Assembly: GCA_963769905.1 (NCBI GenBank) | Contig: CAVYNG010000002.1 | Span: forward strand, 1,798,001 to 1,862,000 | Direction of reading: 5' to 3' | Length of the DNA: 64,000 nucleotides | DNA from: Bog-756 sp963769905 | GTDB lineage: Bacteria; Actinomycetota; Acidimicrobiia; Acidimicrobiales; RAAP-2 | Part shown: in pieces, positions 34,646-43,050 of the stretch | Position numbering within the stretch: the stretch's first letter is position 1 | Layout of the letters: every line of letters begins with the position of its first letter | Position numbers and translations under genes: made by a program | Notes under the pieces: model-generated | Databases searched by the model: none | Told to the model about the DNA's origin: nothing | What the model saw: only the letters and a program-made list of their open reading frames with translations

Positions 34646-35281
34646 ATGGGCCTTCTCGACACGATTCTCGGCCGCAGCAAGCCGGTCCCGTCCAACCTCG
34701 ACGACCTCTTCGCGCTGCCGTCGGCGTCGATCACCCTGCAGAGCGCGGCCGGCATGTCCTGCTCGGGCCACGCCGGCGTGTGCTTCAAACCCCCTTCGGG
34801 TCAGGGCATCGTCGAGATGCAGGACGAAGTCGGGAAACTCCTCTCGATGGACGGCGGCGCAGGATTCGAGAAGACCGAGGACAGCTACGGCTACCAGTGG
34901 CTGGTCGTGGACGACCCCGACATCGAGGCACTGGTCACCCAGGTGCACCTCGTCAACTCCTCACTGGCGGACGCCGGCTGGGGCCCGCAACTGCTCTGCT
35001 CGGTGTTCGGGCTCGCCGCGCTCCCCGGCCAGGCCGATGCCACGGGTGGATCCGACGACGAATCGGTTGCTCGTACCGTCGGACCCGGGACGGTGCTCGA
35101 CTCGAGCGCCTATCTCGTCTACCTCTTCAAGCGCGGGACCTTCTACCCGTTCGTGCCGAAGGGCAAGGAGCAGCGCGACACCGAGGAGGAGTTCCGGCTG
35201 CGGAGCCTCGTCGCCGACGACCTCAAGATCGAAGGCGATCTCGACCGGTGGTTCCCCCTCTGGGACCTTCCGGTCGGCTGA
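34646..35281 (+). CDS. pspAB: PspA-associated protein PspAB
   Basis: 211 aa, starting MGLLDTILGRSKPVPSNLDD with later motifs LFKRGTFYPFVPKGKEQRD and LDRWFPLWDLPVG, the signature of PspAB. No membrane segment is seen. It completes the four-gene envelope-stress cluster. The start is ATG 34646, 28 bp after the htpX stop. Biochemical role unknown. Confidence 0.88.
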   Translation: MGLLDTILGRSKPVPSNLDDLFALPSASITLQSAAGMSCSGHAGVCFKPPSGQGIVEMQDEVGKLLSMDGGAGFEKTEDSYGYQWLVVDDPDIEALVTQVHLVNSSLADAGWGPQLLCSVFGLAALPGQADATGGSDDESVARTVGPGTVLDSSAYLVYLFKRGTFYPFVPKGKEQRDTEEEFRLRSLVADDLKIEGDLDRWFPLWDLPVG

Positions 35282-35376
35282 GCAGTTGGGTAGGTGCCCG
35301 GCTGCGTCGGCTCGGGGGTTGGCCGGCTGGCGGCGGATGGCTGCCTCGGGTGGGTGGGTCGCGGTGCGGTGCTCGG

Positions 35377-35670
35377 TCAGACGACCGCGTCGTCGATCGC
35401 GGCAGCCAGGTCGAGGTCGGCCTGGGTGATGCCACCCGAGTCGTGGGTCACCAGGGCGAAGGTCACCCGCTTGTAGCGGATGTCGATGTCGGGGTGGTGG
35501 TTGGCCGATTCAGCCAGCTCGGCCACCCGGTCGACCAGGGCCACCGCAGCGACGAACGAATCGGCGACGACGGTGCGTGACAGCGTCCCTTCGACGAGGT
35601 GCCAGTCCGATGCGCCACGTGCGGCCAGCGCGCCCGTCACCTCCCCGTCGGTGAGCACGGGCCGTGCCAT
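35377..35670 (-). CDS. phhB: 4a-hydroxytetrahydrobiopterin dehydratase (PCD/DCoH)
   Basis: 97 aa, normal length. The active-site motif ESANHHPDIDIRYKRV is complete. The enzyme regenerates pterin after hydroxylations or acts as a pterin-binding protein; no aromatic amino-acid hydroxylase is in this window. It starts 6 bp after the stop of the upstream P450, so it may be read from the P450 transcript. Role here unclear. Confidence 0.87.
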   Translation of the reverse strand: MARPVLTDGEVTGALAARGASDWHLVEGTLSRTVVADSFVAAVALVDRVAELAESANHHPDIDIRYKRVTFALVTHDSGGITQADLDLAAAIDDAVV

Positions 35671-35676
35671 CGACGA

Positions 35677-36885
35677 TCAGGCCGATCCGATCGGCTTGCT
35701 CGGGGTGAACACCACCGGGACGGTCTCGTATCCGGACACGAAGTTGGCCGCTCGTGTCGGAGGCCGACCCTCGTCCACGAGTGCCAGATCAGGAAGCCGG
35801 TCGAGCAGGCGGTCGAACATCATGTGCAACTCCATCCGGGCGAGCCGGTTCCCGAGGCAGAAGTGCGATCCGAACCCGAACGCCATGTGGTCGTTGGGCG
35901 AGCGGGTGATGTCGAACCGCTCGGGATCGTCGAAGACACGCTCGTCGCGGTTCGCCGAAGGATAGAGCAGAAGGAGCTTTTGGCCCTTCCGCAGGGTCTC
36001 GCCGTGGAACTCGACATCCCTCGTCATCTGCCTCGCCATGTTCTTGATCGGCGACACCCAGCGGAGCATCTCCTCGACCGCCGAGCCGAGCAGGCTCCGA
36101 TCGTCGCGCAACCTCGCGTGCTGCTCGGGATTACAGAGCAACTCGAACATCCCGCCGCTGATCACGTGTCGTGTCGTCTCGTCGCCACCGATCAGGATGA
36201 GCAGCGACTCGTGGATCAGGGATAACTCGTCGAGACCTTCGCCGTCGATCTCGGCGTGGACGAGCGTGCCGATCAGGTCCCCGGCGAAGCCGGTCTGCCG
36301 TCGCTGCTCTGCTACGCCGGTCACGTAGGTCGCGTACTCCGCGGCTGCCAGAGCTGCCTTTTCGAGGGCGCCCGCCTCGGGCGAACCGAGCGACTTCAAC
36401 ATGTCATCGGACCAGCGCAAGAGATCATCGCGGTCCTCTGGAGCCACGCCCAGCATGTCGCCGATGACGATCATCGGCAGTGGCGCGGCGATGTCCTTGA
36501 CGAGATCCGCCGAGCCCTTCTCACAGACCCGGTCGATGATCGCATCGCAGATCGCCCGGATTCCCGGTTCGCTCTCGCGGATACGCCCCGGGGTGAAGCC
36601 CTCGCTCACCAGTCGACGCCTCCGCACGTGCTCGGGAGCGTCCATGTCGATCATCATCGGGAGCGCGTCGTTGTCGGGACGGATGCCACCCGCGTTGGAG
36701 AACGTGTCGGGATCCTTCGAGATCTCCTTCACGTCCGCGTACCGGCTGATCCCCCAGACCCCGGCAACTTCGTCGAAGTAAGCGGGCGCGTGCTCGCGCA
36801 TCCAGGCGAACGCGGGGTACGGGTCACCGCCGTAGAAGGTCCCGTCGGTCAGTCCGATCGTCATCTCAGTGGGCGGGGTGGTCAC
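35677..36885 (-). CDS. cyp142: Cytochrome P450, CYP142-like steroid side-chain hydroxylase
   Basis: 402 aa soluble P450. The I-helix is LIGGDETTRH, the K-helix EEMLR, and the haem loop FGFGSHFCLG with Cys343. The segments FSNAGGIRPDNDALPMMID and APLPMIVIGDMLGV closely resemble mycobacterial CYP142, which oxidises C26 of cholesterol. That substrate is inference. GTG 36885 has GAGGGAG upstream. Another P450 gene precedes it and a pterin dehydratase gene follows within 6 bp. Confidence 0.87.
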   Translation of the reverse strand: MTTPPTEMTIGLTDGTFYGGDPYPAFAWMREHAPAYFDEVAGVWGISRYADVKEISKDPDTFSNAGGIRPDNDALPMMIDMDAPEHVRRRRLVSEGFTPGRIRESEPGIRAICDAIIDRVCEKGSADLVKDIAAPLPMIVIGDMLGVAPEDRDDLLRWSDDMLKSLGSPEAGALEKAALAAAEYATYVTGVAEQRRQTGFAGDLIGTLVHAEIDGEGLDELSLIHESLLILIGGDETTRHVISGGMFELLCNPEQHARLRDDRSLLGSAVEEMLRWVSPIKNMARQMTRDVEFHGETLRKGQKLLLLYPSANRDERVFDDPERFDITRSPNDHMAFGFGSHFCLGNRLARMELHMMFDRLLDRLPDLALVDEGRPPTRAANFVSGYETVPVVFTPSKPIGSA

Positions 36886-36940
36886 GGTGCTCCCTCGGTT
36901 GCTCGATCCCGGTCACGAGAACGCTCCGGCCTGCAGTCGG

Positions 36941-36954
36941 CGTCGGCTCCGACG
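36941..36954. promoter_or_regulatory. Inverted repeat in the cyp142-like leader
   Basis: CGTCGG and CCGACG are separated by 2 bp, about 55 bp upstream of the P450 start. It may be an operator. On the minus strand a TATACT -10 hexamer lies at 36975-36980. Confidence 0.35.
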
Positions 36955-36974
36955 TCGGTTGCGATTGTGCCCGG

Positions 36975-36980
36975 AGTATA
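36975..36980 (-). promoter_or_regulatory. -10 element TATACT for the cyp142-like gene
   Basis: TATACT on the minus strand lies 90 bp before the GTG at 36885, so a leader of about 80 nt containing the inverted repeat is expected. No clear -35. Confidence 0.4.
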
Positions 36981-37047
36981 CGAGCCCCGTCACCGAGCGA
37001 CCGGGCGCTCGGAGACGAGCTACTGGCCTCCCGGTCTCCACCCGGGT

Positions 37048-38301
37048 TCAGGCCGGCTCGCGCGGTCGGTACGACAAAGGGACCCGCCACACTCCGGCAT
37101 GCTTGTTGGTTCGCACGCGCTCCACCGGGCCGGTCAGCTCGAAGTCCTCGAGCCGGTGGAGGAGCTCACCGAAGACGAGTCGTATCTCCATCCGGGCAAG
37201 TGTCGCGCCCAGACAGACGTGGCTGCGGTGGCCGAAGCTCAGATGCGGGTTGGGCGTCCGCCGGATGTCGAAGCGATTGGCATGCTCGAAGACCTCCTCG
37301 TCGCGGTTGGCAGACGGCCACCAGAGCGTGACCTTCGCTCCCTGCTCCATCGGGTGGCCGCCGAGTGTCGTGTCGCGAGTGACGGTCCGTCGGTTGTAAG
37401 TGGTCGCGGAAGTCCACCGGAGGATTTCCTCGACGGCGGTCGGCATCAACGACCGATCGTTGCGGAGCGCTTCGAGCTGGTCGGGGTTCTCGATCAGCGC
37501 CACCATCCCCAGCGCGATCGAATTCCGGGTCGTCTCGCTGCCGGCGACGACCAACAGGTTGAAGAACATCAGCAGCTCGAGCTCGGTCATCGGTCGGCAT
37601 GCACCGTCGTCGTCCTCGATCTCGGCGTGGGCAAGAGTGGAGATGAGGTCGTCGCCCGGGGCGTACCGCTTGTCGGCCACCAACTGGGTTCCGTAGTCGG
37701 CCAACGCTCGGGCCGCCGCAGCCGCCTCCTCGCTCGTCTCCCCGAGCTCGCGACCTTCGAAGTCGAGTGTGGCGTTCGACCATCGCAGCAGGTCGTGGCG
37801 GTCCTGGTCCGGAACCCCCATGAGCGCGGCCACCGCCTGGATGGGCAGCTCGACCGCGACCTCGGACAAGAAGTCGCACGATCCTTTTTCTGCGATCCCG
37901 TCGACGATCCGCTCGGTCCGTGTTCGCAGGTCATCCTCGACCGCGGCAAGCGCCCTCGGCGTCAGAGAGGGGGTCACCAGCCGACGAATCCGCTGGTGCC
38001 GCGGGTCGTCCATCATGTTGAGCAGGACTCCGGATGCGAAACCGTACGGAAGGTCCTGGATCAGTGTGCCGCCGCCCTCGGCTCCAGGACATCCCTCGGA
38101 GGAGAACAGCTCCGCGTCGGCCGCAGCCGCGGCGATGTCGGCGTGGCGGCTCAGGACCCAGAAGCCGACGCCATCGGGGGTGTGTTCGGTCGGGCGCTGC
38201 CACCAGACGGGCTCGTCGCGCCTCAGCTGGGCGAAAAGGTCATCGGGAAACCCGTTGCCAAAGAGGTCGAGGTCACAGAGATCGATCGTGGCGAGGTCCA
38301 T
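37048..38301 (-). CDS. Cytochrome P450 with altered haem loop
   Basis: 417 aa. It has the I-helix LLVVAGSETTRNSIAL, K-helix EEILRW and the haem loop FGHRSHVCLG with Cys363. The canonical pattern is F-x-x-G-x-x-x-C-x-G, so Arg359 replaces the usual Gly. It resembles CYP124/CYP125-type P450s of lipids and steroids, but the family is not certain. It is transcribed toward the CYP142-like gene and 162 bp upstream of it. The start ATG 38301 has only a weak Shine-Dalgarno. Confidence 0.83.
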   Translation of the reverse strand: MDLATIDLCDLDLFGNGFPDDLFAQLRRDEPVWWQRPTEHTPDGVGFWVLSRHADIAAAAADAELFSSEGCPGAEGGGTLIQDLPYGFASGVLLNMMDDPRHQRIRRLVTPSLTPRALAAVEDDLRTRTERIVDGIAEKGSCDFLSEVAVELPIQAVAALMGVPDQDRHDLLRWSNATLDFEGRELGETSEEAAAAARALADYGTQLVADKRYAPGDDLISTLAHAEIEDDDGACRPMTELELLMFFNLLVVAGSETTRNSIALGMVALIENPDQLEALRNDRSLMPTAVEEILRWTSATTYNRRTVTRDTTLGGHPMEQGAKVTLWWPSANRDEEVFEHANRFDIRRTPNPHLSFGHRSHVCLGATLARMEIRLVFGELLHRLEDFELTGPVERVRTNKHAGVWRVPLSYRPREPA

Positions 38302-38335
38302 CTCTGCTCTTTCGCTCTCGATCCTTCGCGCCGTC

Positions 38336-38358
38336 GGCGCCTCAGGGACGGCGGCGCC

Positions 38359-38364
<6 letters not shown>
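38336..38364. repeat. 12-bp direct repeat covering the fumC stop codon
   Basis: GGCGCCTCAGGG occurs at 38336-38347 and 38353-38364. The second copy holds the fumC stop codon on the minus strand. A third copy is found at 23519-23530. Confidence 0.7.
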
Positions 38365-39750
<1,386 letters not shown>

Positions 39751-39757
39751 GTGCCAA

Positions 39758-39763
39758 ACACTA
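39758..39763 (-). promoter_or_regulatory. -10 element TAGTGT, leaderless type
   Basis: TAGTGT on the minus strand, overlapping the stop codon region of nfo, is 7 nt before the fumC ATG. Confidence 0.55.
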
Positions 39764-40666
39764 TGGCGTCGAGTCCCGACGCCATAGGGCGAGACCCGCC
39801 TGCCAGATCTCGCGCGCTGTCTCGACGTCCTTGGCCCGAGGGCCCGAGCCGTCGCCGGGGACCTCGAGGACGGCCGGGAGCCCCTGGAGCGACGGGTGGC
39901 CGAGCAACGCCTGGAACCCGTCCGTCCCGATCGTCCCCTCGCCGATGTTCTCGTGGCGATCGCGATTCGCCCCGAAGTCGACCTTGGAATCGTTGAGGTG
40001 GAGGCACTGGAGCCGGCCCAAGCCCACGGTGCCGGCGACGAGCTGGACGAGCGCATCGGCCTCCTCGATCGTCACGAACGAGACTCCCGACGCCCAGAGG
40101 TGCTGCGTGTCGAGACACACGCCGAGGCGATCGTCGGCGTCCGCCGCGTCGATGACGCGTCCGAGCTCCTCGAAGGAGCGCCCGACGGTGTCGCCGGCGC
40201 CCGCGGTGTTCTCGAGGAGGATCGGACAGGGCTGTCGTGGTTCCCCGGGCAGCTGCGGATCCCCCACTACCTCGAACGTCTCGACGAGCGCCTCGGCCAC
40301 CTTGGCCAACGCGGCGTCGAAACCGGTTCCGCGATGGCTCCCGATGTGGAGGACCAGACCCTCTGCGCCGATGGCATGAGCGGTCGCAAGGTTCGCGGCG
40401 AGGCTCGCACGTGACTTGCGGGCCAGCTCGGGGTCCGGTGTTGCGAGGTTGATCAGATAGGTCGCATGACAGAACGTGGCCGTGATCGTCGGATGCTGGG
40501 CCAGGCCCTGACGGTACGCTCGGAGTTCCTCGGCGCCGTGCCGCGAACCCCTCCACATGCGCGGGCTCTGGGTGTGCACCTGCACGACCTCGGCGCCGAT
40601 GGCGGCCCCCTGCTCGAGCGCTTGGAGCAATCCCCTGCCGGCCTTCACGTGTGCACCGATCCGCAC
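39761..40666 (-). CDS. nfo: Deoxyribonuclease IV (AP endonuclease, Nfo family)
   Basis: 301 aa TIM-barrel endonuclease for abasic-site repair. It begins VRIGAHVKAGRGLLQAL and has VVQVHTQSPRMWRG, CHATYLINLATPDPELARKS, LLENTAGAGDTVG, GVCLDTQHLWASG and HLNDSKVDFGANRDRHENIGEG, covering the zinc-binding His, Glu and Asp residues. GTG 40666 is supported by TACGTT 7 nt upstream. The fumC gene follows by 10 bp. Confidence 0.93.
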   Translation of the reverse strand: MRIGAHVKAGRGLLQALEQGAAIGAEVVQVHTQSPRMWRGSRHGAEELRAYRQGLAQHPTITATFCHATYLINLATPDPELARKSRASLAANLATAHAIGAEGLVLHIGSHRGTGFDAALAKVAEALVETFEVVGDPQLPGEPRQPCPILLENTAGAGDTVGRSFEELGRVIDAADADDRLGVCLDTQHLWASGVSFVTIEEADALVQLVAGTVGLGRLQCLHLNDSKVDFGANRDRHENIGEGTIGTDGFQALLGHPSLQGLPAVLEVPGDGSGPRAKDVETAREIWQAGLALWRRDSTP

Positions 40667-40673
40667 GGTCGGC

Positions 40674-40679
40674 AACGTA
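40674..40679 (-). promoter_or_regulatory. -10 element TACGTT, leaderless type
   Basis: TACGTT on the minus strand is 7 nt before the GTG of nfo. Confidence 0.5.
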
Positions 40680-40822
40680 GCAAGGCAGACTTCGAACCCG
40701 GTCGACTTCGTGGTCTCGACCAATACGCTCGTGCGAAAGCACCATTCACCCAGCCCGGGACCGCTGCATGATCGGCGTCGACCGGAGCCGGGTCCTCTTA
40801 TCCGCCACAGGAAGGACAGCCC

Positions 40823-41230
40823 ATGTCGACAAGTCTCACCACCAAGGCCCGAGAGCTCATCAGCCGTCCGGTGATCGCCAATGTCGCAACCGTCGACGAG
40901 CACGACGACCCACAGCTGACCCCGGTCTGGATCGATCTCGAGGACGGCGACCTGGTGTTCAACACCGCAAAGGGCCGAGCCAAGGAACGGAACCTGGCCA
41001 AGAACCCCTCGGTCGCCGTCTCAGTGGTCGATCCCGACGACCCGTACAACGTGGTGGTCGTCCGCGGCAAGGCCGAAGCCACCGAAGAGGGTGCCGACTC
41101 GCACATCGACGCCCTTGCCAAGAAGTACCTCGGCGTCGAGAAGTACCCCACACGCAAGCCTGGCGAAGTCCGCGTCAAGTACCGGGTGCACCCCGATCAC
41201 ATCGTGATGCAGCCAGGCGACCAGTCCTGA
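40823..41230 (+). CDS. PPOX-class F420-dependent enzyme
   Basis: 135 aa split-barrel flavin/F420 protein: LISRPVIANVATVDEHDDPQLTPVW at the start (in part), DGDLVFNTAKGRAKERNLAKN and SVVDPDDPYNVVVVRGKAE. This is the pattern of actinobacterial F420-dependent PPOX enzymes (Rv1155-like), which reduce unknown substrates with F420H2. GGAAGGA lies 7 nt before ATG 40823. A palindrome follows the stop. Confidence 0.88.
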   Translation: MSTSLTTKARELISRPVIANVATVDEHDDPQLTPVWIDLEDGDLVFNTAKGRAKERNLAKNPSVAVSVVDPDDPYNVVVVRGKAEATEEGADSHIDALAKKYLGVEKYPTRKPGEVRVKYRVHPDHIVMQPGDQS

Positions 41231-41254
41231 TGCGACACCCTGCCAGCTGGAGGT

Positions 41255-41275
41255 ATTGCCACATATAGTGGCAAT
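41255..41275. promoter_or_regulatory. Perfect 8-5-8 palindrome before the pilin-like gene
   Basis: ATTGCCAC and GTGGCAAT arms flank ATATA. The site is centred about 40 bp before the predicted transcription start of the pilin-like gene, covering the -35 position, and is very AT-rich for this genome. It is probably an operator. A terminator of the PPOX gene is the alternative, but no T-run follows on either strand. Confidence 0.6.
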
Positions 41276-41292
41276 AACAGCACTTTCAGCGG

Positions 41293-41298
41293 TAATCT
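41293..41298 (+). promoter_or_regulatory. -10 element TAATCT, leaderless type
   Basis: TAATCT ends 6 nt before the GTG of the pilin-like gene. Confidence 0.6.
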
Positions 41299-41304
41299 GG
41301 TGAG

Positions 41305-41871
41305 GTGAAAAGAAGGCGGGCCGCGCCTTGGCGACGCCGGCTCGGGAGCGAGGGCTTCTCGACGGTGGTGATCGTCCTCACGCTCCTGGTGACGGCCGCC
41401 TTGACCGCGATCCTGCTCGGCGCGACCCTCAACTCGAACTCCGGTGCCCACTCGAGCACGAGCGTGAGCAACGCTCCGGGTGTCGCGATCGCAACGGACC
41501 TTCAGGCAAAGCAGTCCCTCTCTCAGGGCCTCACCGCCGCGGCGACCGCGATATCCAGCCAAGGTGGGGACGGAACGCTCGATGCCTCGTCGCTGAGCGC
41601 GGCGGACCCGTCGGTGTCCTTCGTCAACGGGCCGTCCTCGAGCCCGACGACGGTCAGCGTCGCGACAGCGGGCGGCGCAGTCACGCTGGCCGACCGCTCC
41701 TCCGACGGGACTTGTTGGCTCGTTTGGCGCGGCGGTTCGGGTCCCGCCTGGTACGGAGCCCAGACCGGTCTCTCGGGCTGCACAGCACCCTCGCTGGTCG
41801 GAACTCCTGTTCCCGGACCGGTGTCCTCGTCGGCCATCGGTTGGCAGCAGGGAAGTTTTCCCTCTTCCTAA
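41305..41871 (+). CDS. Pilin-like exported protein
   Basis: 188 aa. A basic leader (KRRRAAPWRRRLGSEG) precedes one long hydrophobic helix starting FSTVVIVLTLLVTAAL, then a Ser/Thr-rich domain with a Cys pair (GTCWLVWRG and GLSGCTAPS), like the disulfide loop of actinobacterial type IV pilins. EGF looks like a prepilin peptidase site, but residue 5 of the mature form is Val where pilins have Glu. It may be a minor pilin or a secreted pseudopilin. It converges on dprA-comM, leaving 3 bp between stops. No pilus machinery is in this window. Confidence 0.6.
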   Translation: MKRRRAAPWRRRLGSEGFSTVVIVLTLLVTAALTAILLGATLNSNSGAHSSTSVSNAPGVAIATDLQAKQSLSQGLTAAATAISSQGGDGTLDASSLSAADPSVSFVNGPSSSPTTVSVATAGGAVTLADRSSDGTCWLVWRGGSGPAWYGAQTGLSGCTAPSLVGTPVPGPVSSSAIGWQQGSFPSS

Positions 41872-41874
41872 TCG

Positions 41875-43050
41875 TCAAGGGCAATCGCGCGACCACCACC
41901 CAGGTCCGCTGGTGAGCATGCCGGCGTCGACGAGCTCCTCGCATGCCCGCGCCGCTTGCGGAATCGACAGATTGGTCCGCAACAAGATCGTTTCGAATAC
42001 GGTCGGTGTCTCGTCGACTGCCGCCAAGACCGAGCGCTGCTCCTCGGTGCTTGCAACCCGCGTCGACGGTTGCGCGTCCTCGACGCGACCGACCTCGTCG
42101 GCACCTGGACGGATGCGATGACGGTTGGGGGCGAAGAGCGGCCCGATCTTCTCCGGAGTCCTGCCAACACGAGCGAGCGAGACCGCGACGAGCACGTCGG
42201 TTGCGTCGCGGACCGGCGTGCACCCGTCGACCAGGAGCGCGTTGGCCCCTGACGAGGACGGACTGTGTACCGAGCCAGGCACCGCGCAGACCGGGACCGA
42301 TCTACGGGCTGCCGCCTCGACTGTGGTCAGTGATCCCCCTGATCGGTGGCATTCCACGACGACCACCACATCGGCCAACCCGGCGATGATCCGATTGCGG
42401 GCCGGAAAGACCCATGGTTGGGGGGCGGTCCCGAGTGGTGACTCGGAGAGGACCGCTCCCCGCCGCGCGACTTTCTCCCAAAGTTCCGCGCTCGAGGACG
42501 GGTAGACGACGTCGAGTCCAGTCCCGACGACTGCCACCGGCGGTGCCGCCGTCGGCATCGATGCCCGCAACGCGCCGCTGTGGGCCGCAGCGTCGATCCC
42601 GCGTGCGAGGCCCGAGAGGACCACTACCCCTTCCTCGGCCAGCGCGAGACCCATCTCAGCTGCGACCCTGCGGCCGTACGCCGTCGCGGAGCGGGTCCCG
42701 ACGATGGCCACCGCCGGAGAGGACTCGAGGACGGCGGCGTCGCCCGCGCAGAACAGAACGGGAGGTGCGGTCGGGTCTCCCACCAGGGCCGAGGGATAGC
42801 CTGCGACCTCACGGGTCAGGACACGTATGCCGGCGCGGCGATAGCTGGCTGCAACCCCGGCAATGTCGGTCGCTCGGGCCGGAGCGACGAAGCGCCTTTC
42901 CCGATCGGCCGGGTGGGCGCCGGCCCTCACCGCCAACCAAGCGGGTGGAGGGCCCATGCCGTCGAGCAGCTTGGAGAGCCGCGAGGACGTCATCCCGGTG
43001 AGGCCTGCGAGCGCCGCCGCGTGGGCCTCGGTATCGCCTGGACCGATCAC
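41875..43050 (-). CDS. dprA: DNA-processing protein DprA
   Basis: 391 aa. The Rossmann-like core has VAIVGTRSATAYGRR, SGLARGIDAAAHSGAL, VVGTGLDVVYPSSSAELW and FPARNRIIAGLADVVVVVE; a C-terminal winged-helix-like part follows (TVFETILLRTNLSIPQAAR). DprA loads RecA on incoming single-stranded DNA during transformation. The start overlaps the comM stop by 4 bp (ATGA), making one operon. Confidence 0.94.
   Translation of the reverse strand: MIGPGDTEAHAAALAGLTGMTSSRLSKLLDGMGPPPAWLAVRAGAHPADRERRFVAPARATDIAGVAASYRRAGIRVLTREVAGYPSALVGDPTAPPVLFCAGDAAVLESSPAVAIVGTRSATAYGRRVAAEMGLALAEEGVVVLSGLARGIDAAAHSGALRASMPTAAPPVAVVGTGLDVVYPSSSAELWEKVARRGAVLSESPLGTAPQPWVFPARNRIIAGLADVVVVVECHRSGGSLTTVEAAARRSVPVCAVPGSVHSPSSSGANALLVDGCTPVRDATDVLVAVSLARVGRTPEKIGPLFAPNRHRIRPGADEVGRVEDAQPSTRVASTEEQRSVLAAVDETPTVFETILLRTNLSIPQAARACEELVDAGMLTSGPGWWSRDCP

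Noticed and set aside
32635..35281. Psp cluster as a wholly new system
   Set aside because: PspA, PspAA, HtpX and PspAB are a known actinobacterial set.
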